This document shows, piece by piece, positions 27,339 to 36,105 of a stretch of 64,000 bases of DNA (position 1 is its first letter; each line of letters begins with the position of its first letter). The stretch comes from Albibacterium bauzanense (GTDB lineage: Bacteria > Bacteroidota > Bacteroidia > Sphingobacteriales > Sphingobacteriaceae). The notes under the pieces were generated by a model. The model did no database searches and had not been told where the DNA came from. It saw only the letters and a list, made by a program, of their open reading frames with translations. The stretch spans positions 904,001 to 968,000 of the forward strand of contig NZ_SMGO01000002.1 of the NCBI RefSeq assembly GCF_004339765.1. The letters run 5' to 3'. Position numbers and translations under genes: made by a program.

Positions 27339-28064
27339 ATGCTACACAAAACCAGAGGAATTGTATTAAGAACAATTAATCACCGTGAAACCAGTGTGAT
27401 CTGCCAAATATTTACTGAAAGTTTTGGTTTGCAATCCTATATAATCAATGGTGTTAAAAGGAATAGAGCAAAAATACATATCAATATTTTGCAGCCCTTA
27501 CACTTGTTAGATTTAGTAGTTTATCATAAGAATTCAGGCGGAATACAACGTGTTTCTGAAGCCCGGCAACTACCGATCTTTCAAAGCATACCTTACGATG
27601 ATAAGAAACGATCGCTTGCCATCTTTATCACCGAAGTTCTTCAGAAATGTTTAAAGCAACAAAGTGCTGATGAACCACTTTTTGAATATATCTATTATGC
27701 TGTTTCCTGGTTAGACAGTACACCTGAGGTGTCTCCTAATTTTCATCTTTACTTCTTAATCAGGCTAAGTAAGTTTATGGGTTTCTACCCGGTATTGCCT
27801 ACTAAAGGCAATCAAACTTATTTCGATTTAAAAGATGGAGTGTTTTGCAATTTCCCTCCCTATCACCAATTTTTTTTAGCAGATAAAGAAACTCAACAAT
27901 GGATAAATCTGATGTTGAGCTCCTTCAATGATATTTATTCCTTGCAGATCTCTTTACAAGACAGACGGGTTTTATTAAATCATATTCTGGATTATTATGC
28001 CCTGCATATCGAGAATTTTGGAAATATAAAATCACATTATATATTAGAAGAAGTGTTTAGTTAA
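27339..28064 (+). CDS. recO: DNA repair protein RecO
   Basis: Recombination mediator that helps load RecA on SSB-coated DNA. 241 residues: an N-terminal OB fold (KTRGIVLRTINHRETSVICQIFTESFGLQSYIINGVK) and a helical C-terminal part. No zinc cysteine cluster is present. The ATG at 27339 follows the kinase stop directly. It converges on the ATP-grasp gene with 4 bases between stops and no clear terminator. Confidence 0.92.
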   Translation: MLHKTRGIVLRTINHRETSVICQIFTESFGLQSYIINGVKRNRAKIHINILQPLHLLDLVVYHKNSGGIQRVSEARQLPIFQSIPYDDKKRSLAIFITEVLQKCLKQQSADEPLFEYIYYAVSWLDSTPEVSPNFHLYFLIRLSKFMGFYPVLPTKGNQTYFDLKDGVFCNFPPYHQFFLADKETQQWINLMLSSFNDIYSLQISLQDRRVLLNHILDYYALHIENFGNIKSHYILEEVFS

Positions 28065-28068
28065 GCTC

Positions 28069-29055
28069 TTAAACAATTTTTCTTTCCATTGCTTTAATAA
28101 CGGGTTCAAAAAAATCTACACCATTTAATCTTCCCGCATTCCCCAAGCCACCCGGGCTAAATACATTAACTTCCATTAGTTTATCCCCTACAATATCTAA
28201 TCCTGTTAAAAACATGCCATCCTTAATAAGTTTGGGTGCAACCTCTTCTACAATCTCATAACAGCGTTTTGTTAGTTTGGCAATTTTAGCAACTCCACCC
28301 TGATGAATGTTACTTCGGATGTCATTTTCTGCTTGAGTGCGATGCAATGCAGCAGTTTTACCATTAACAACAATGGGCTGCCCATCTAAAAGAAACAATC
28401 GTATGTCTCCTTTTTTTGCTTCTGGTAAATATTCTTGTGCCACCACAAATCCATCACGAGCAATCGCTTCTACTATCTGATTCAAATTTTTAATATCATT
28501 CTTTATCATAAACACATTCTTTCCCCCCGAACCCTGTAAGGGTTTTAAAATAATGTGTTTATTCCGATCTTTATAAAAAGCTTTGATATCCTCAATATTT
28601 CGTGTAATAATTGTTTCCGGCCTTACAGTTTTCGGGAAATATTGGAAATACATTTTATTTAAAGCATTAGCCAATGTATTCGGATCATTTAAAACGACAA
28701 CACCATGTCTTTGAGCTAATTGTCCAAATACAATACCCGCATTTTGAGCCCAAGGCCGGCGATCAAAGTCAACAGAAGGATCGTTTCTAAGCATAAGAAT
28801 ATCCAATTCTTTTGCGGTAACAAGTTCTTTTTGAGTTTTCTTTATTGCTTCAAGAAAGTTTTCATTGGTGCGATATTGTTTGTCAGGGCCCTTACGAGCA
28901 TGTGCTCCCATCTGTTCATCTTTCATATAAGCGAGGTCGCCTGCACCGATATAATAAATTTCATGGCCCATTTTCATGGCTTGCATGGCTAAGCCTGTTG
29001 TTGTATACGCAGGTATTTCCTTAGGGGTTTGATTTACTACAAATCCTATTTTCAT
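28069..29055 (-). CDS. GshB-like ATP-grasp ligase
   Basis: 328 residues with the prokaryotic glutathione-synthetase layout. N-terminal domain MKIGFVVNQTP with LMLRNDPSVDFD and VLNDPNTLANALNKMYF, then the ATP-grasp core: ILKPLQGSGGKNVFMI (about 168-183), VAQEYLPEAKKGDIRLFLLDGQPI, the GKTAALHR and EVNVFSPGG elements. A ligase joining an amine to a carboxylate is expected. True glutathione synthesis would also need GshA, which is not nearby. The two upstream genes (QEGLA metallopeptidase, amidohydrolase) suggest a different, peptide-like substrate. It is the last gene of that cassette, 28 bases after its neighbour. Confidence 0.85.
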   Translation of the reverse strand: MKIGFVVNQTPKEIPAYTTTGLAMQAMKMGHEIYYIGAGDLAYMKDEQMGAHARKGPDKQYRTNENFLEAIKKTQKELVTAKELDILMLRNDPSVDFDRRPWAQNAGIVFGQLAQRHGVVVLNDPNTLANALNKMYFQYFPKTVRPETIITRNIEDIKAFYKDRNKHIILKPLQGSGGKNVFMIKNDIKNLNQIVEAIARDGFVVAQEYLPEAKKGDIRLFLLDGQPIVVNGKTAALHRTQAENDIRSNIHQGGVAKIAKLTKRCYEIVEEVAPKLIKDGMFLTGLDIVGDKLMEVNVFSPGGLGNAGRLNGVDFFEPVIKAMERKIV

Positions 29056-29083
29056 TGTTGTTTCTTTAAGTTAAGGTGTTTAA

Positions 29084-30928
29084 TTAATGCTTGATCAAAT
29101 TGAAAACATTTCCTCCTGATCGAATGTTTTCGATTCTAGATTCATATTTTTTGTCTAAATAGCGAGGCTTTATAGGAATTTTAGCCAATATCTGCCGATG
29201 GATTAACTCTTGTACCACCGGGATATAATCTTGCCTGATTTTACCGATTAACAGAGGTTCAATACTTTTACCTTTCTTGATGTATTCAATAATGTTGAGT
29301 AATCCTTTTAAATAAACGGCATCTTTTGTTAAACCACCACCTCTATAAACACGCATGGTGATAGTGAAAGCAGCTTTATTGCTAAATTGGTATTTATCTA
29401 CCAAAACATAAAAGGTGTCTATAAAAGAACTGCCTGATATCATTTGTTGCACAGCAATAACCCGGGCAGCAATGGTTCGTAAACGATTAGGCGTTAAACC
29501 ATCGGTCAGGTACTCTGAAAAAACAGCCAGTCCTTCCTGTAATTCTTCATAACCGGGAACACCTATATAAAACAGCTTTAATGGTTGGGCCTTACCATTA
29601 TAATAAGTTACTACATGGGTACCTATCTCATGCTGTAAAAGAGAAAAGGCCCTGCCTTCAGATACCTGAAAGCTTTTATTGATATTTAATGTTCCCCGAT
29701 TAACCAAAATGCCGTCAATATCATCCCTGATCCGAACGGCAGTTGAAATATTCGGGTCCTGTAACTTCAGCCATTCTAATTCCTTTTCGGCCATTTTTGC
29801 GAATTCAGGAGCTTTTATCATTTTTTTTTCAGGAGGTTCTTCCGGCACATCAATAGCTACTAAAAGAGCTTTCGCAGTTTCCAATAATTTCTCATCAATC
29901 GGCCCAAATAGCTGCATGCTGGTAAGCAAAAAATCAGGTTTCTCACGCTCCATCATCATATCCAGCATTCTATCAACCTCTTTTCTTTTATCCCGAAAAA
30001 GAAAAGCCAGCGTCGGATCAGAGATATCTTCGATCGGTAAATTATAAAGTTTTCTTTTGACTAATTCAGGGTCGATAGGCATCGGCCTATAATGAAAGAT
30101 CGGAGGTTTTAAGTAATTCGATTTTTGAAAAGCCAGCCAGGCATCGTCTACATTAATAGGCGTAATCAATAACAGGAAATCAAAAAGATTGCTGCAATTA
30201 CCTAGCTCTTCATCAATATCAAATACATTTTTCTCCAGACTGGTGGTTCCCAGCATTTGAAAATTACTAGCATTATATGAGGTATGTATTCTAACAAACT
30301 CAAAGAAACCTTTGCGAATAGCCTTGCTGAATTTTGAACGCAGATCTCTTAAGAATAGCGGGTAAGCCCTGCCGGTAGAAACATTCATATAAATAGGTGC
30401 AATTTCAAGCCCTATAAGTGTTATTGCTGATTTATTAGCGTCTTTGTCATTGATTAAAGGTTTATAATAGGGGGGAGCAACTACATTTTTACCCTTGTTT
30501 ATTTCCGTTCGCATAGAACTGCCAAGGATGTTGATCTTACCAAGTTCATCTTTCAGTTTCTGAGCTACTTCCAATCCGCTTTTTTGACTTACATGAACTG
30601 TAAATGGAATGGTTTCTTCTTTTTCAGAGAGCCAAACTTCGAATAATAGAAATCCTTTAAACTGATCAGATAAATAGGTCGCAATACTCTTAACTACTTC
30701 ACTACATTCTGGACAGTCTTCTGCATAGAGATAGGAAGATTCCGTTTTGCCCAATCTCGATGTAAAGCCATCTTTTCCATTCGGAGGAATTCTGTAAACC
30801 ACCATAAAAGGCACAGGTTTCTCCATATTAACTAAACCATTACCGGGAATATTAATTCGTAGAGGTTCCTTCTTTTTAATTTTATCCAGAATCCGATTAA
30901 TTACTTTCTTCTCAGGAGTAGTTATCAT
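29084..30928 (-). CDS. QEGLA-motif zinc metallopeptidase-like protein (DUF1704/MATCAP family)
   Basis: 614 residues, soluble, no signal peptide. The C-terminal half has the putative zinc site HEIGTH (433-438) and QEGLA (464-468), the hallmark of the flavohemoglobin-expression-modulating QEGLA family (PF08014), related to the eukaryotic tubulin-carboxypeptidase MATCAP. H433, E434, H438 and E465 are the likely ligands and base. The N-terminal part (to about 370) is family-specific, with a CPEC pair near 72-75. Bacterial substrates are unknown. It overlaps the upstream amidohydrolase by 4 bases (ATGA), so the two are translationally coupled. Confidence 0.9.
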   Translation of the reverse strand: MITTPEKKVINRILDKIKKKEPLRINIPGNGLVNMEKPVPFMVVYRIPPNGKDGFTSRLGKTESSYLYAEDCPECSEVVKSIATYLSDQFKGFLLFEVWLSEKEETIPFTVHVSQKSGLEVAQKLKDELGKINILGSSMRTEINKGKNVVAPPYYKPLINDKDANKSAITLIGLEIAPIYMNVSTGRAYPLFLRDLRSKFSKAIRKGFFEFVRIHTSYNASNFQMLGTTSLEKNVFDIDEELGNCSNLFDFLLLITPINVDDAWLAFQKSNYLKPPIFHYRPMPIDPELVKRKLYNLPIEDISDPTLAFLFRDKRKEVDRMLDMMMEREKPDFLLTSMQLFGPIDEKLLETAKALLVAIDVPEEPPEKKMIKAPEFAKMAEKELEWLKLQDPNISTAVRIRDDIDGILVNRGTLNINKSFQVSEGRAFSLLQHEIGTHVVTYYNGKAQPLKLFYIGVPGYEELQEGLAVFSEYLTDGLTPNRLRTIAARVIAVQQMISGSSFIDTFYVLVDKYQFSNKAAFTITMRVYRGGGLTKDAVYLKGLLNIIEYIKKGKSIEPLLIGKIRQDYIPVVQELIHRQILAKIPIKPRYLDKKYESRIENIRSGGNVFNLIKH

Positions 30929-31716
30929 AACCGATTGTTTCTTAGTGCATTCAGTTGATGTTTTAGGATAGGTATTGAGCCAGATAAAGCTCCTCTGATG
31001 TCTTGCAAGTGATTAATAAAGACTCTGCCTGTCCATTCATCCATAAAAGTTTTCTTAAACTCAACAGATATAACGCAGCCTTCTTCGCCGAAATTATGAT
31101 TAACCCATTGAGAGAAGCCACCACCTTTAAACACAATATTCTCTCGTACATCTGGATGCCTTCCATTGATAGTACAGGCAGAAAGATATTGCATAAAATG
31201 ATGAATAATGGGTTGCCACTTTGGATGGTTGTTTGCAGAACCTATGTTGATTTCAGGATTATAAATATCCGGACTTGCTATACCCGGACCTTCTCTGCGG
31301 TAATTATAAGAATGGATATCCAAGATCAGGAAATACCCAAACTTGCGGATGGCTGTTTCAATCAGTTCGCTTATTCTTACATAGAACTCCTGATAATATT
31401 CCATTAAAGCACTGCCTAGAATTTCAGGAAATCCGTCTTTCCAAACCTTTAAACCCCAGGCATCTTCAGGAACCATATAAATAGCCTTATCTGGGGGACG
31501 GTTTAAATCGACTTGAAAACGTGAAGTATGAACTGTAACCCTGCTTACAGGCAGGTCTATTATATAGGCCGTATACGGATCCTCTTCGCGAAAACGTTCA
31601 TGTTCCTGAAGGTGAATATGTGGTAAAACCTCAGGCGCTATAAAATGTCCGTCATGCAAGGCAACGGCTATTATAGGTGAGTCTATTTCTGCAATTTCGT
31701 ATGTTGTGCTATTCAT
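30925..31716 (-). CDS. N-formylglutamate amidohydrolase-family protein
   Basis: 263 residues. It has the FGase family (PF05013) metal-site layout: ALHDGHFIAPE with H21 and H24, RFQVDLNRP (66-74), and DIHSYNYRREGP with H135. In histidine breakdown the family hydrolyses N-formylglutamate, but no hut genes are here. It heads a three-gene cassette with the QEGLA metallopeptidase and the ATP-grasp ligase, so an amide-cleaving step on a peptide or amino-acid adduct is more likely (inference). A perfect 18-bp palindrome lies 6 bases before its ATG. Confidence 0.87.
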   Translation of the reverse strand: MNSTTYEIAEIDSPIIAVALHDGHFIAPEVLPHIHLQEHERFREEDPYTAYIIDLPVSRVTVHTSRFQVDLNRPPDKAIYMVPEDAWGLKVWKDGFPEILGSALMEYYQEFYVRISELIETAIRKFGYFLILDIHSYNYRREGPGIASPDIYNPEINIGSANNHPKWQPIIHHFMQYLSACTINGRHPDVRENIVFKGGGFSQWVNHNFGEEGCVISVEFKKTFMDEWTGRVFINHLQDIRGALSGSIPILKHQLNALRNNRL

Positions 31717-31722
31717 TCTTAG

Positions 31723-31740
31723 GTTCTATTGCAATAGAAC
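31723..31740. promoter_or_regulatory. 18-bp perfect palindrome, candidate operator of the amidohydrolase/QEGLA/ligase cassette
   Basis: GTTCTATTGCAATAGAAC is identical on both strands. It ends 6 bases before the start codon of the first cassette gene. A dimeric repressor bound here would block transcription start or early elongation. In RNA it could instead fold as a 7-bp stem with a 4-base loop over the ribosome-binding region. Confidence 0.6.
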
Positions 31741-31796
31741 ATAGTTTTAACACGAATGTTTGAAATAGCGTTGTTTAAAAAGAAGATAAATTTTCT

Positions 31797-33158
31797 TTAA
31801 AAGGATAAAACCTTCTCCGGAAACCTCTCTGCATAGTTATAGATTAACTGCATAATATAATGGGTAGCAGGGTATCGCTTGATGGATTCTTTAGCATCTG
31901 CAATACTTTTTATATCTGAGTATTGTTCAATATATCCAAAACCATATGAACATCCTTTTTCTATCCAAATACAGCTTTGCTCTTCTTCATTTCTCCCTTT
32001 ATCTAAAATTATAAAAGAGTGCATAGTAAGATGCAAATGTTCAATAGCACTTTGTACCCGATCATTATATGCTGCCGGAGGTAATTTATTAATTCCTATC
32101 TCAGGCTCTTTAACTTCTGATCCAATCCCAATAGCTGATTTAAATCCGCATAAATCAGGACGTAATTCAAAGTCGCGAATCATTTTGAAAAGTAAATTAA
32201 GAGCTTCAGTCTTTAAATTGAACGTATGAATATTCTCCAGCCCCTTTTTATGATTACCAACTTCGAGGTGTAGATAGCCGCTTTGATCCTCATAGGAATA
32301 AAGAGCAAATTTAGGCTCTTGTCGTTTAATGGCTTTATTAAATGCAGGCCATAAACGTTTAATTTCTACTGCTTCAAGCAAGAGGGCCATTAGTTCAGTA
32401 CCACAAGCTTCATAATGAATGGAGTGGATACTCCGTAGAAAATGTTGGCGTTGCGGTTTAGGATTATGGCCTGTAAAATGAGAAGAAACCCTTTTGCGGA
32501 TGTCTTTTGCTTTACCTACATATACAACCTTTCCTGTTTGATCTTTGAAATAATATACTCCCGGACAATGGGGCAGCTTTTCAAAATCTTTATGTGGCAA
32601 ATTGGGCGGTAGTTGTTGCTCCTTTGATTTTTTGCCCAGCATAGTAACAATATGCCCTTCTGTATCCCATTCAAGCAAACGAGAAAAAAGAATCGCTGTG
32701 GCCTGGGCATCTCCTTCAGCGCGATGACGGTCTGTCAATGGTATTTTTAATGCATCGCAGAGTTTACCCAGACTATAGGATTGCAGTCCCGGTTTTATTT
32801 TACGGGTTAAGCGTACCGTACAAAGTTTTTGAGCATTAAAAGTATATCCTGCACGTTCAAGGTGATGCTTGATGAAGGAGTAGTCAAAATTTACGTTATG
32901 TGCCACAAACACACGACCTTCTAAAACTTTATAGATTTGTTCTGCAACTTGTCCAAAATCAGGACTATCGTAAACCATATCATCTGTAATTCCGGTCAAT
33001 GCCTGAATATAAATTGGTATCGGAACTTTCGGATTAATTAAAGTCTGATAACGATCTATAATCGCTTTTCCATTATGTATCAAGATGGCAATTTCAGTTA
33101 TACCACTTCCTGATGCATAACCGCCTGTTGTTTCTATATCTACAATTGCATATTCCAT
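31797..33158 (-). CDS. DEDDh exonuclease fused to GIY-YIG nuclease (DnaQ-UvrC/Cho-like)
   Basis: 453 residues from the ATG at 33158; an ATG at 33182 would add eight but overlap dnaE by 20. Residues 1-165 are a DnaQ-type 3'-5' exonuclease with VDIETTGG (D7, E9), HNVNFD (D92) and HRAEGDAQAT (H145, D150). Residues about 195-270 are a GIY-YIG nuclease domain: LPHCPGVYYF then VVYVGKAKDIRKRVSSHF. The remaining C-terminal part is of unknown fold. Such fusions resemble the E. coli repair nuclease Cho with a proofreading-type exonuclease. It is 4 bases from a DnaE-type polymerase gene and is last in that cassette. Confidence 0.88.
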   Translation of the reverse strand: MEYAIVDIETTGGYASGSGITEIAILIHNGKAIIDRYQTLINPKVPIPIYIQALTGITDDMVYDSPDFGQVAEQIYKVLEGRVFVAHNVNFDYSFIKHHLERAGYTFNAQKLCTVRLTRKIKPGLQSYSLGKLCDALKIPLTDRHRAEGDAQATAILFSRLLEWDTEGHIVTMLGKKSKEQQLPPNLPHKDFEKLPHCPGVYYFKDQTGKVVYVGKAKDIRKRVSSHFTGHNPKPQRQHFLRSIHSIHYEACGTELMALLLEAVEIKRLWPAFNKAIKRQEPKFALYSYEDQSGYLHLEVGNHKKGLENIHTFNLKTEALNLLFKMIRDFELRPDLCGFKSAIGIGSEVKEPEIGINKLPPAAYNDRVQSAIEHLHLTMHSFIILDKGRNEEEQSCIWIEKGCSYGFGYIEQYSDIKSIADAKESIKRYPATHYIMQLIYNYAERFPEKVLSF

Positions 33159-33162
33159 TGTC

Positions 33163-36105
33163 TTATTCACTTCTTGGGTCACTTAGCATGGGCATCCGGG
33201 CACATTTCTGTACTTCAAGAGACGGGCATCCAAAATCAATAGTTACTTTTCCAAGAATCAAATATAAACCATTACCATTTAAAGGATAAGATTTTAAAGA
33301 TTGTGGGAAATGCACTGTGTCAAAAAAACGACCTTCAGCATCCAGGAAAGTACCAAACTTCATATTACTTACATTTCTTGACCGAACTTTCTTTTCAGCA
33401 ATGAAATCGCCGACCATGCGCACAGTTTTACCTTCATATTTGCAAAGATCTTTTGCCATTACTTCTCCTCTAAAGCTGGATCTCGCTAAATCGAACATGG
33501 TAGCTGAAATAGGAAAACCAATCAGTTCCATCTCATCATACATATCTTCCAGAAGCGAGCTCTCTAATTTAGGTAATACAGGTTGTTTTGTGTTAAGAGT
33601 TTCAAATAAGGTTGCCGTGCCTGCTTTTTGCTGTTTCCCGCTTATTAGCAAGTGTGCTTCCCATAATAGCTCTTTCTTTCCTGTTCCTGTAAATCGAAAA
33701 GCGCCGCAACGAATCAGCACGACCAGTTGTTCTAATCCTGCCCCGGTTCGCAATATAAAGTTCTCTAAACTCCGGTAATTTCCATTCTGTTTTCGCTCAT
33801 CAATGATTCTAAGTGCCAGCTTTTCTTCTAAGTTCAGCAGACAATCAAATCCCAGATAAATGTCCTTGCCGTCAATACTGGTATTGTATTTACTTTTATT
33901 TACGCAGGGTAAACAAATCGTGCCGCCTGAATTCCTTGCTTCATTTACATATACTTTTCGTTGGTAAAATCCACCATAGTTATTCAGTACAGAAACCATA
34001 AACTCCAGTGGAAAATAGGTTTTTAAATATAAACTTTGGTAACTTTCTACTGCAAAAGAAGCTGAATGTGCTTTATTAAAAGAGAAACCTGCAAAACTTT
34101 CCATCTGCCGCCATATCTCTTGAGAGATATCTTCCGGATAACCCATTTCCTTACAATGATGAAAAAACTTACGATGAATATCCTTCAGGTCGTCTTCATA
34201 GTGCTTTTTTCCACTCATCATTCTCCGCAATGTATCAGCATCTGCTAAATCCAAGCCACCAAAATAATGACCGATTTTCATCACATCTTCCTGATACACC
34301 ATTACTCCATAGGTTTCTTCAAGTTGCTCTTTAAAAACAGGATGCATATATTCTACCTTCTCAGGATCATGATGCCTTTCGATATAAGTTTTCATCATGC
34401 CGCTGGATGCCACGCCTGGCCGAATAATGGATGAGGCTGCAACCAGTACCCGATATTCATCACATTTTAATTTGGTCAGTAACTGGCGCATAGCCGGGCT
34501 TTCAATATAAAAACACCCAATGGTATTAGCAGTTTTTAATTGATGCGCAATCTTCTCATCCTTAAAGAAACGTTGAGGGTCATTTGTTTGAATGCGTAAC
34601 CCTTGATTTTGAAAAACAATCTCCCTGCAATCCTTGATATGGCCAATGCCTCGCTGAGAAAGAATATCAAACTTTTCAAATTTAATTTCCTCAGCAACAT
34701 ACATGTCGAATTGTATAGTAGGCAGGCCTTTAGGAGGAAAGTCCAGAGCCGAATAATAACTAAGAGGCTTCTCTGAAATCAATACACCCGAGGCATGAAT
34801 GGTTCGCTGGTTTGGAAAATCGGCCATCTGATCATAGACACTCAAGATCATATTCGTGATCTCGTTTTTATTGAGCATATGCTGTGGCTCATGCACCAAT
34901 CTGTCAATATCACTTCTGGGCAATCCGTATACCTTTCCCAATTCCCGAATGATAGACCGTGAACGAAATGTACTAATGGCACCCATTAATGCTACCGTAC
35001 CCTTTTCATATTTATCAAAGATGTAATTATAGATCTCATCCCGCTCGTTCCAGCTAAAATCTATATCAAAATCGGGTGAAGTTTTCCGCTTGGGATTTAA
35101 AAAGCGCTCAAAATAAAGATCCAGTTCAATAGGACAAACATCAGTAATACCCAAACAATAGGCTACTACAGAATTGGCGCCGCTTCCTCTTCCCACATAA
35201 TGAAAATTACGAGAACGTGCATGCCGGCAAATATCATCTGTAATCAGGAAATAGGACGCAAAGTTTAAATTTTCAATGATCTCCAATTCTTTCAAGACCC
35301 GAGCCATAGCTACTTTATTGTTTTTTCCATAGCGCCGTAGAAAACCTTCCATTGCATATTGATGTAGCAATTGATTATCTTCATAGCGGCTACTTCTAAA
35401 GTTCTCTTTATTTTTAACCTCTTCGAAGTTGAAACTGAAAGAGCATTCCTGCAGTAAATTTTCCGTATTACGGATCAACTGCGGAAAATCTTTATAAAGT
35501 TGCAGTAAAGCTGCTTTGGATATTAGTACTTCATCTGCTGCAGCAATTTGGTTGGGTTTCAATTGAGAAATAAGAAGATTATGATCTATGGCCCGTAATT
35601 GCCGATGCAGCAAGTGTGCCTGTTCATCCTGAAAGCTAAGCGGTTTTAATATCACATAACGCTGATATGCAGATGAGGGCCCCAGCGCTATCCGGTTTAA
35701 TTGATCCGGGCGAACACCAATATACTCATAATCACGAAGAGGGCTGATAAGTTGCTTTCCATAGGGGTAAACTACAAAAACATGATTAAACTCAGGAGCT
35801 ACAAAGGGTAGGAGTGAGTTTTTCTTATTAGCTGCTGTCATGAGCTCATTAAGCTCTTTAAAACCTTCTTCATTTTTTGCAATGCCAATAAATAGCAGCT
35901 CATCAGCATTGCGGAATTCCATTCCCACCAATCCGTTTAAGCCTCGTTTTCTGCACTCTTTGATAAACGCCAAGGATGCTGAACTATTATTGATATCTGT
36001 CAGGACAGCTGTACCATAGCCATTTAAAAGCAAACCTTCTACCAGTTGCTCAATACTTAGCGTGCCATAGCGCAAGCTATAATAGCTATGTACATTTAAT
36101 AGCAT
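33163..36105 (-). CDS. dnaE2: Short DnaE-type DNA polymerase III alpha subunit (error-prone type)
   Basis: 980 residues, shorter than replicative DnaE (about 1160). N-terminal PHP domain (NVHSYYSLRYG, then LTDINN at 36-41 where most PHP domains have TDH, so that metal site is altered). Palm residues PDFDIDF (344-350) and FDIL (D480) are intact, so polymerase activity is expected. Helix-hairpin-helix and OB-fold regions follow (OB about 865-965). Neighbouring dinB-like and exonuclease genes, and the short length, suggest the translesion DnaE2/ImuC-type rather than the main replicase; that symbol is by context. It overlaps the dinB-like gene by 10 bases. Confidence 0.85.
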   Translation of the reverse strand: MLLNVHSYYSLRYGTLSIEQLVEGLLLNGYGTAVLTDINNSSASLAFIKECRKRGLNGLVGMEFRNADELLFIGIAKNEEGFKELNELMTAANKKNSLLPFVAPEFNHVFVVYPYGKQLISPLRDYEYIGVRPDQLNRIALGPSSAYQRYVILKPLSFQDEQAHLLHRQLRAIDHNLLISQLKPNQIAAADEVLISKAALLQLYKDFPQLIRNTENLLQECSFSFNFEEVKNKENFRSSRYEDNQLLHQYAMEGFLRRYGKNNKVAMARVLKELEIIENLNFASYFLITDDICRHARSRNFHYVGRGSGANSVVAYCLGITDVCPIELDLYFERFLNPKRKTSPDFDIDFSWNERDEIYNYIFDKYEKGTVALMGAISTFRSRSIIRELGKVYGLPRSDIDRLVHEPQHMLNKNEITNMILSVYDQMADFPNQRTIHASGVLISEKPLSYYSALDFPPKGLPTIQFDMYVAEEIKFEKFDILSQRGIGHIKDCREIVFQNQGLRIQTNDPQRFFKDEKIAHQLKTANTIGCFYIESPAMRQLLTKLKCDEYRVLVAASSIIRPGVASSGMMKTYIERHHDPEKVEYMHPVFKEQLEETYGVMVYQEDVMKIGHYFGGLDLADADTLRRMMSGKKHYEDDLKDIHRKFFHHCKEMGYPEDISQEIWRQMESFAGFSFNKAHSASFAVESYQSLYLKTYFPLEFMVSVLNNYGGFYQRKVYVNEARNSGGTICLPCVNKSKYNTSIDGKDIYLGFDCLLNLEEKLALRIIDERKQNGNYRSLENFILRTGAGLEQLVVLIRCGAFRFTGTGKKELLWEAHLLISGKQQKAGTATLFETLNTKQPVLPKLESSLLEDMYDEMELIGFPISATMFDLARSSFRGEVMAKDLCKYEGKTVRMVGDFIAEKKVRSRNVSNMKFGTFLDAEGRFFDTVHFPQSLKSYPLNGNGLYLILGKVTIDFGCPSLEVQKCARMPMLSDPRSE

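Noticed and set aside
28069-29055. Calling the ATP-grasp gene a true glutathione synthetase
   Set aside because: GshB-like motifs are present, but without gshA and with a QEGLA/amidohydrolase context the substrate is uncertain.
31003-31407. 134-codon plus-strand open frame under the amidohydrolase gene
   Set aside because: Opposite frame of a gene with clear family motifs; no start signal or family of its own.
31797-33158. Calling the exonuclease/GIY-YIG protein UvrC or DNA polymerase III epsilon
   Set aside because: It lacks the UvrC C-terminal nuclease and UvrB-binding regions and has an N-terminal DEDDh exonuclease, so it is a separate fusion family.
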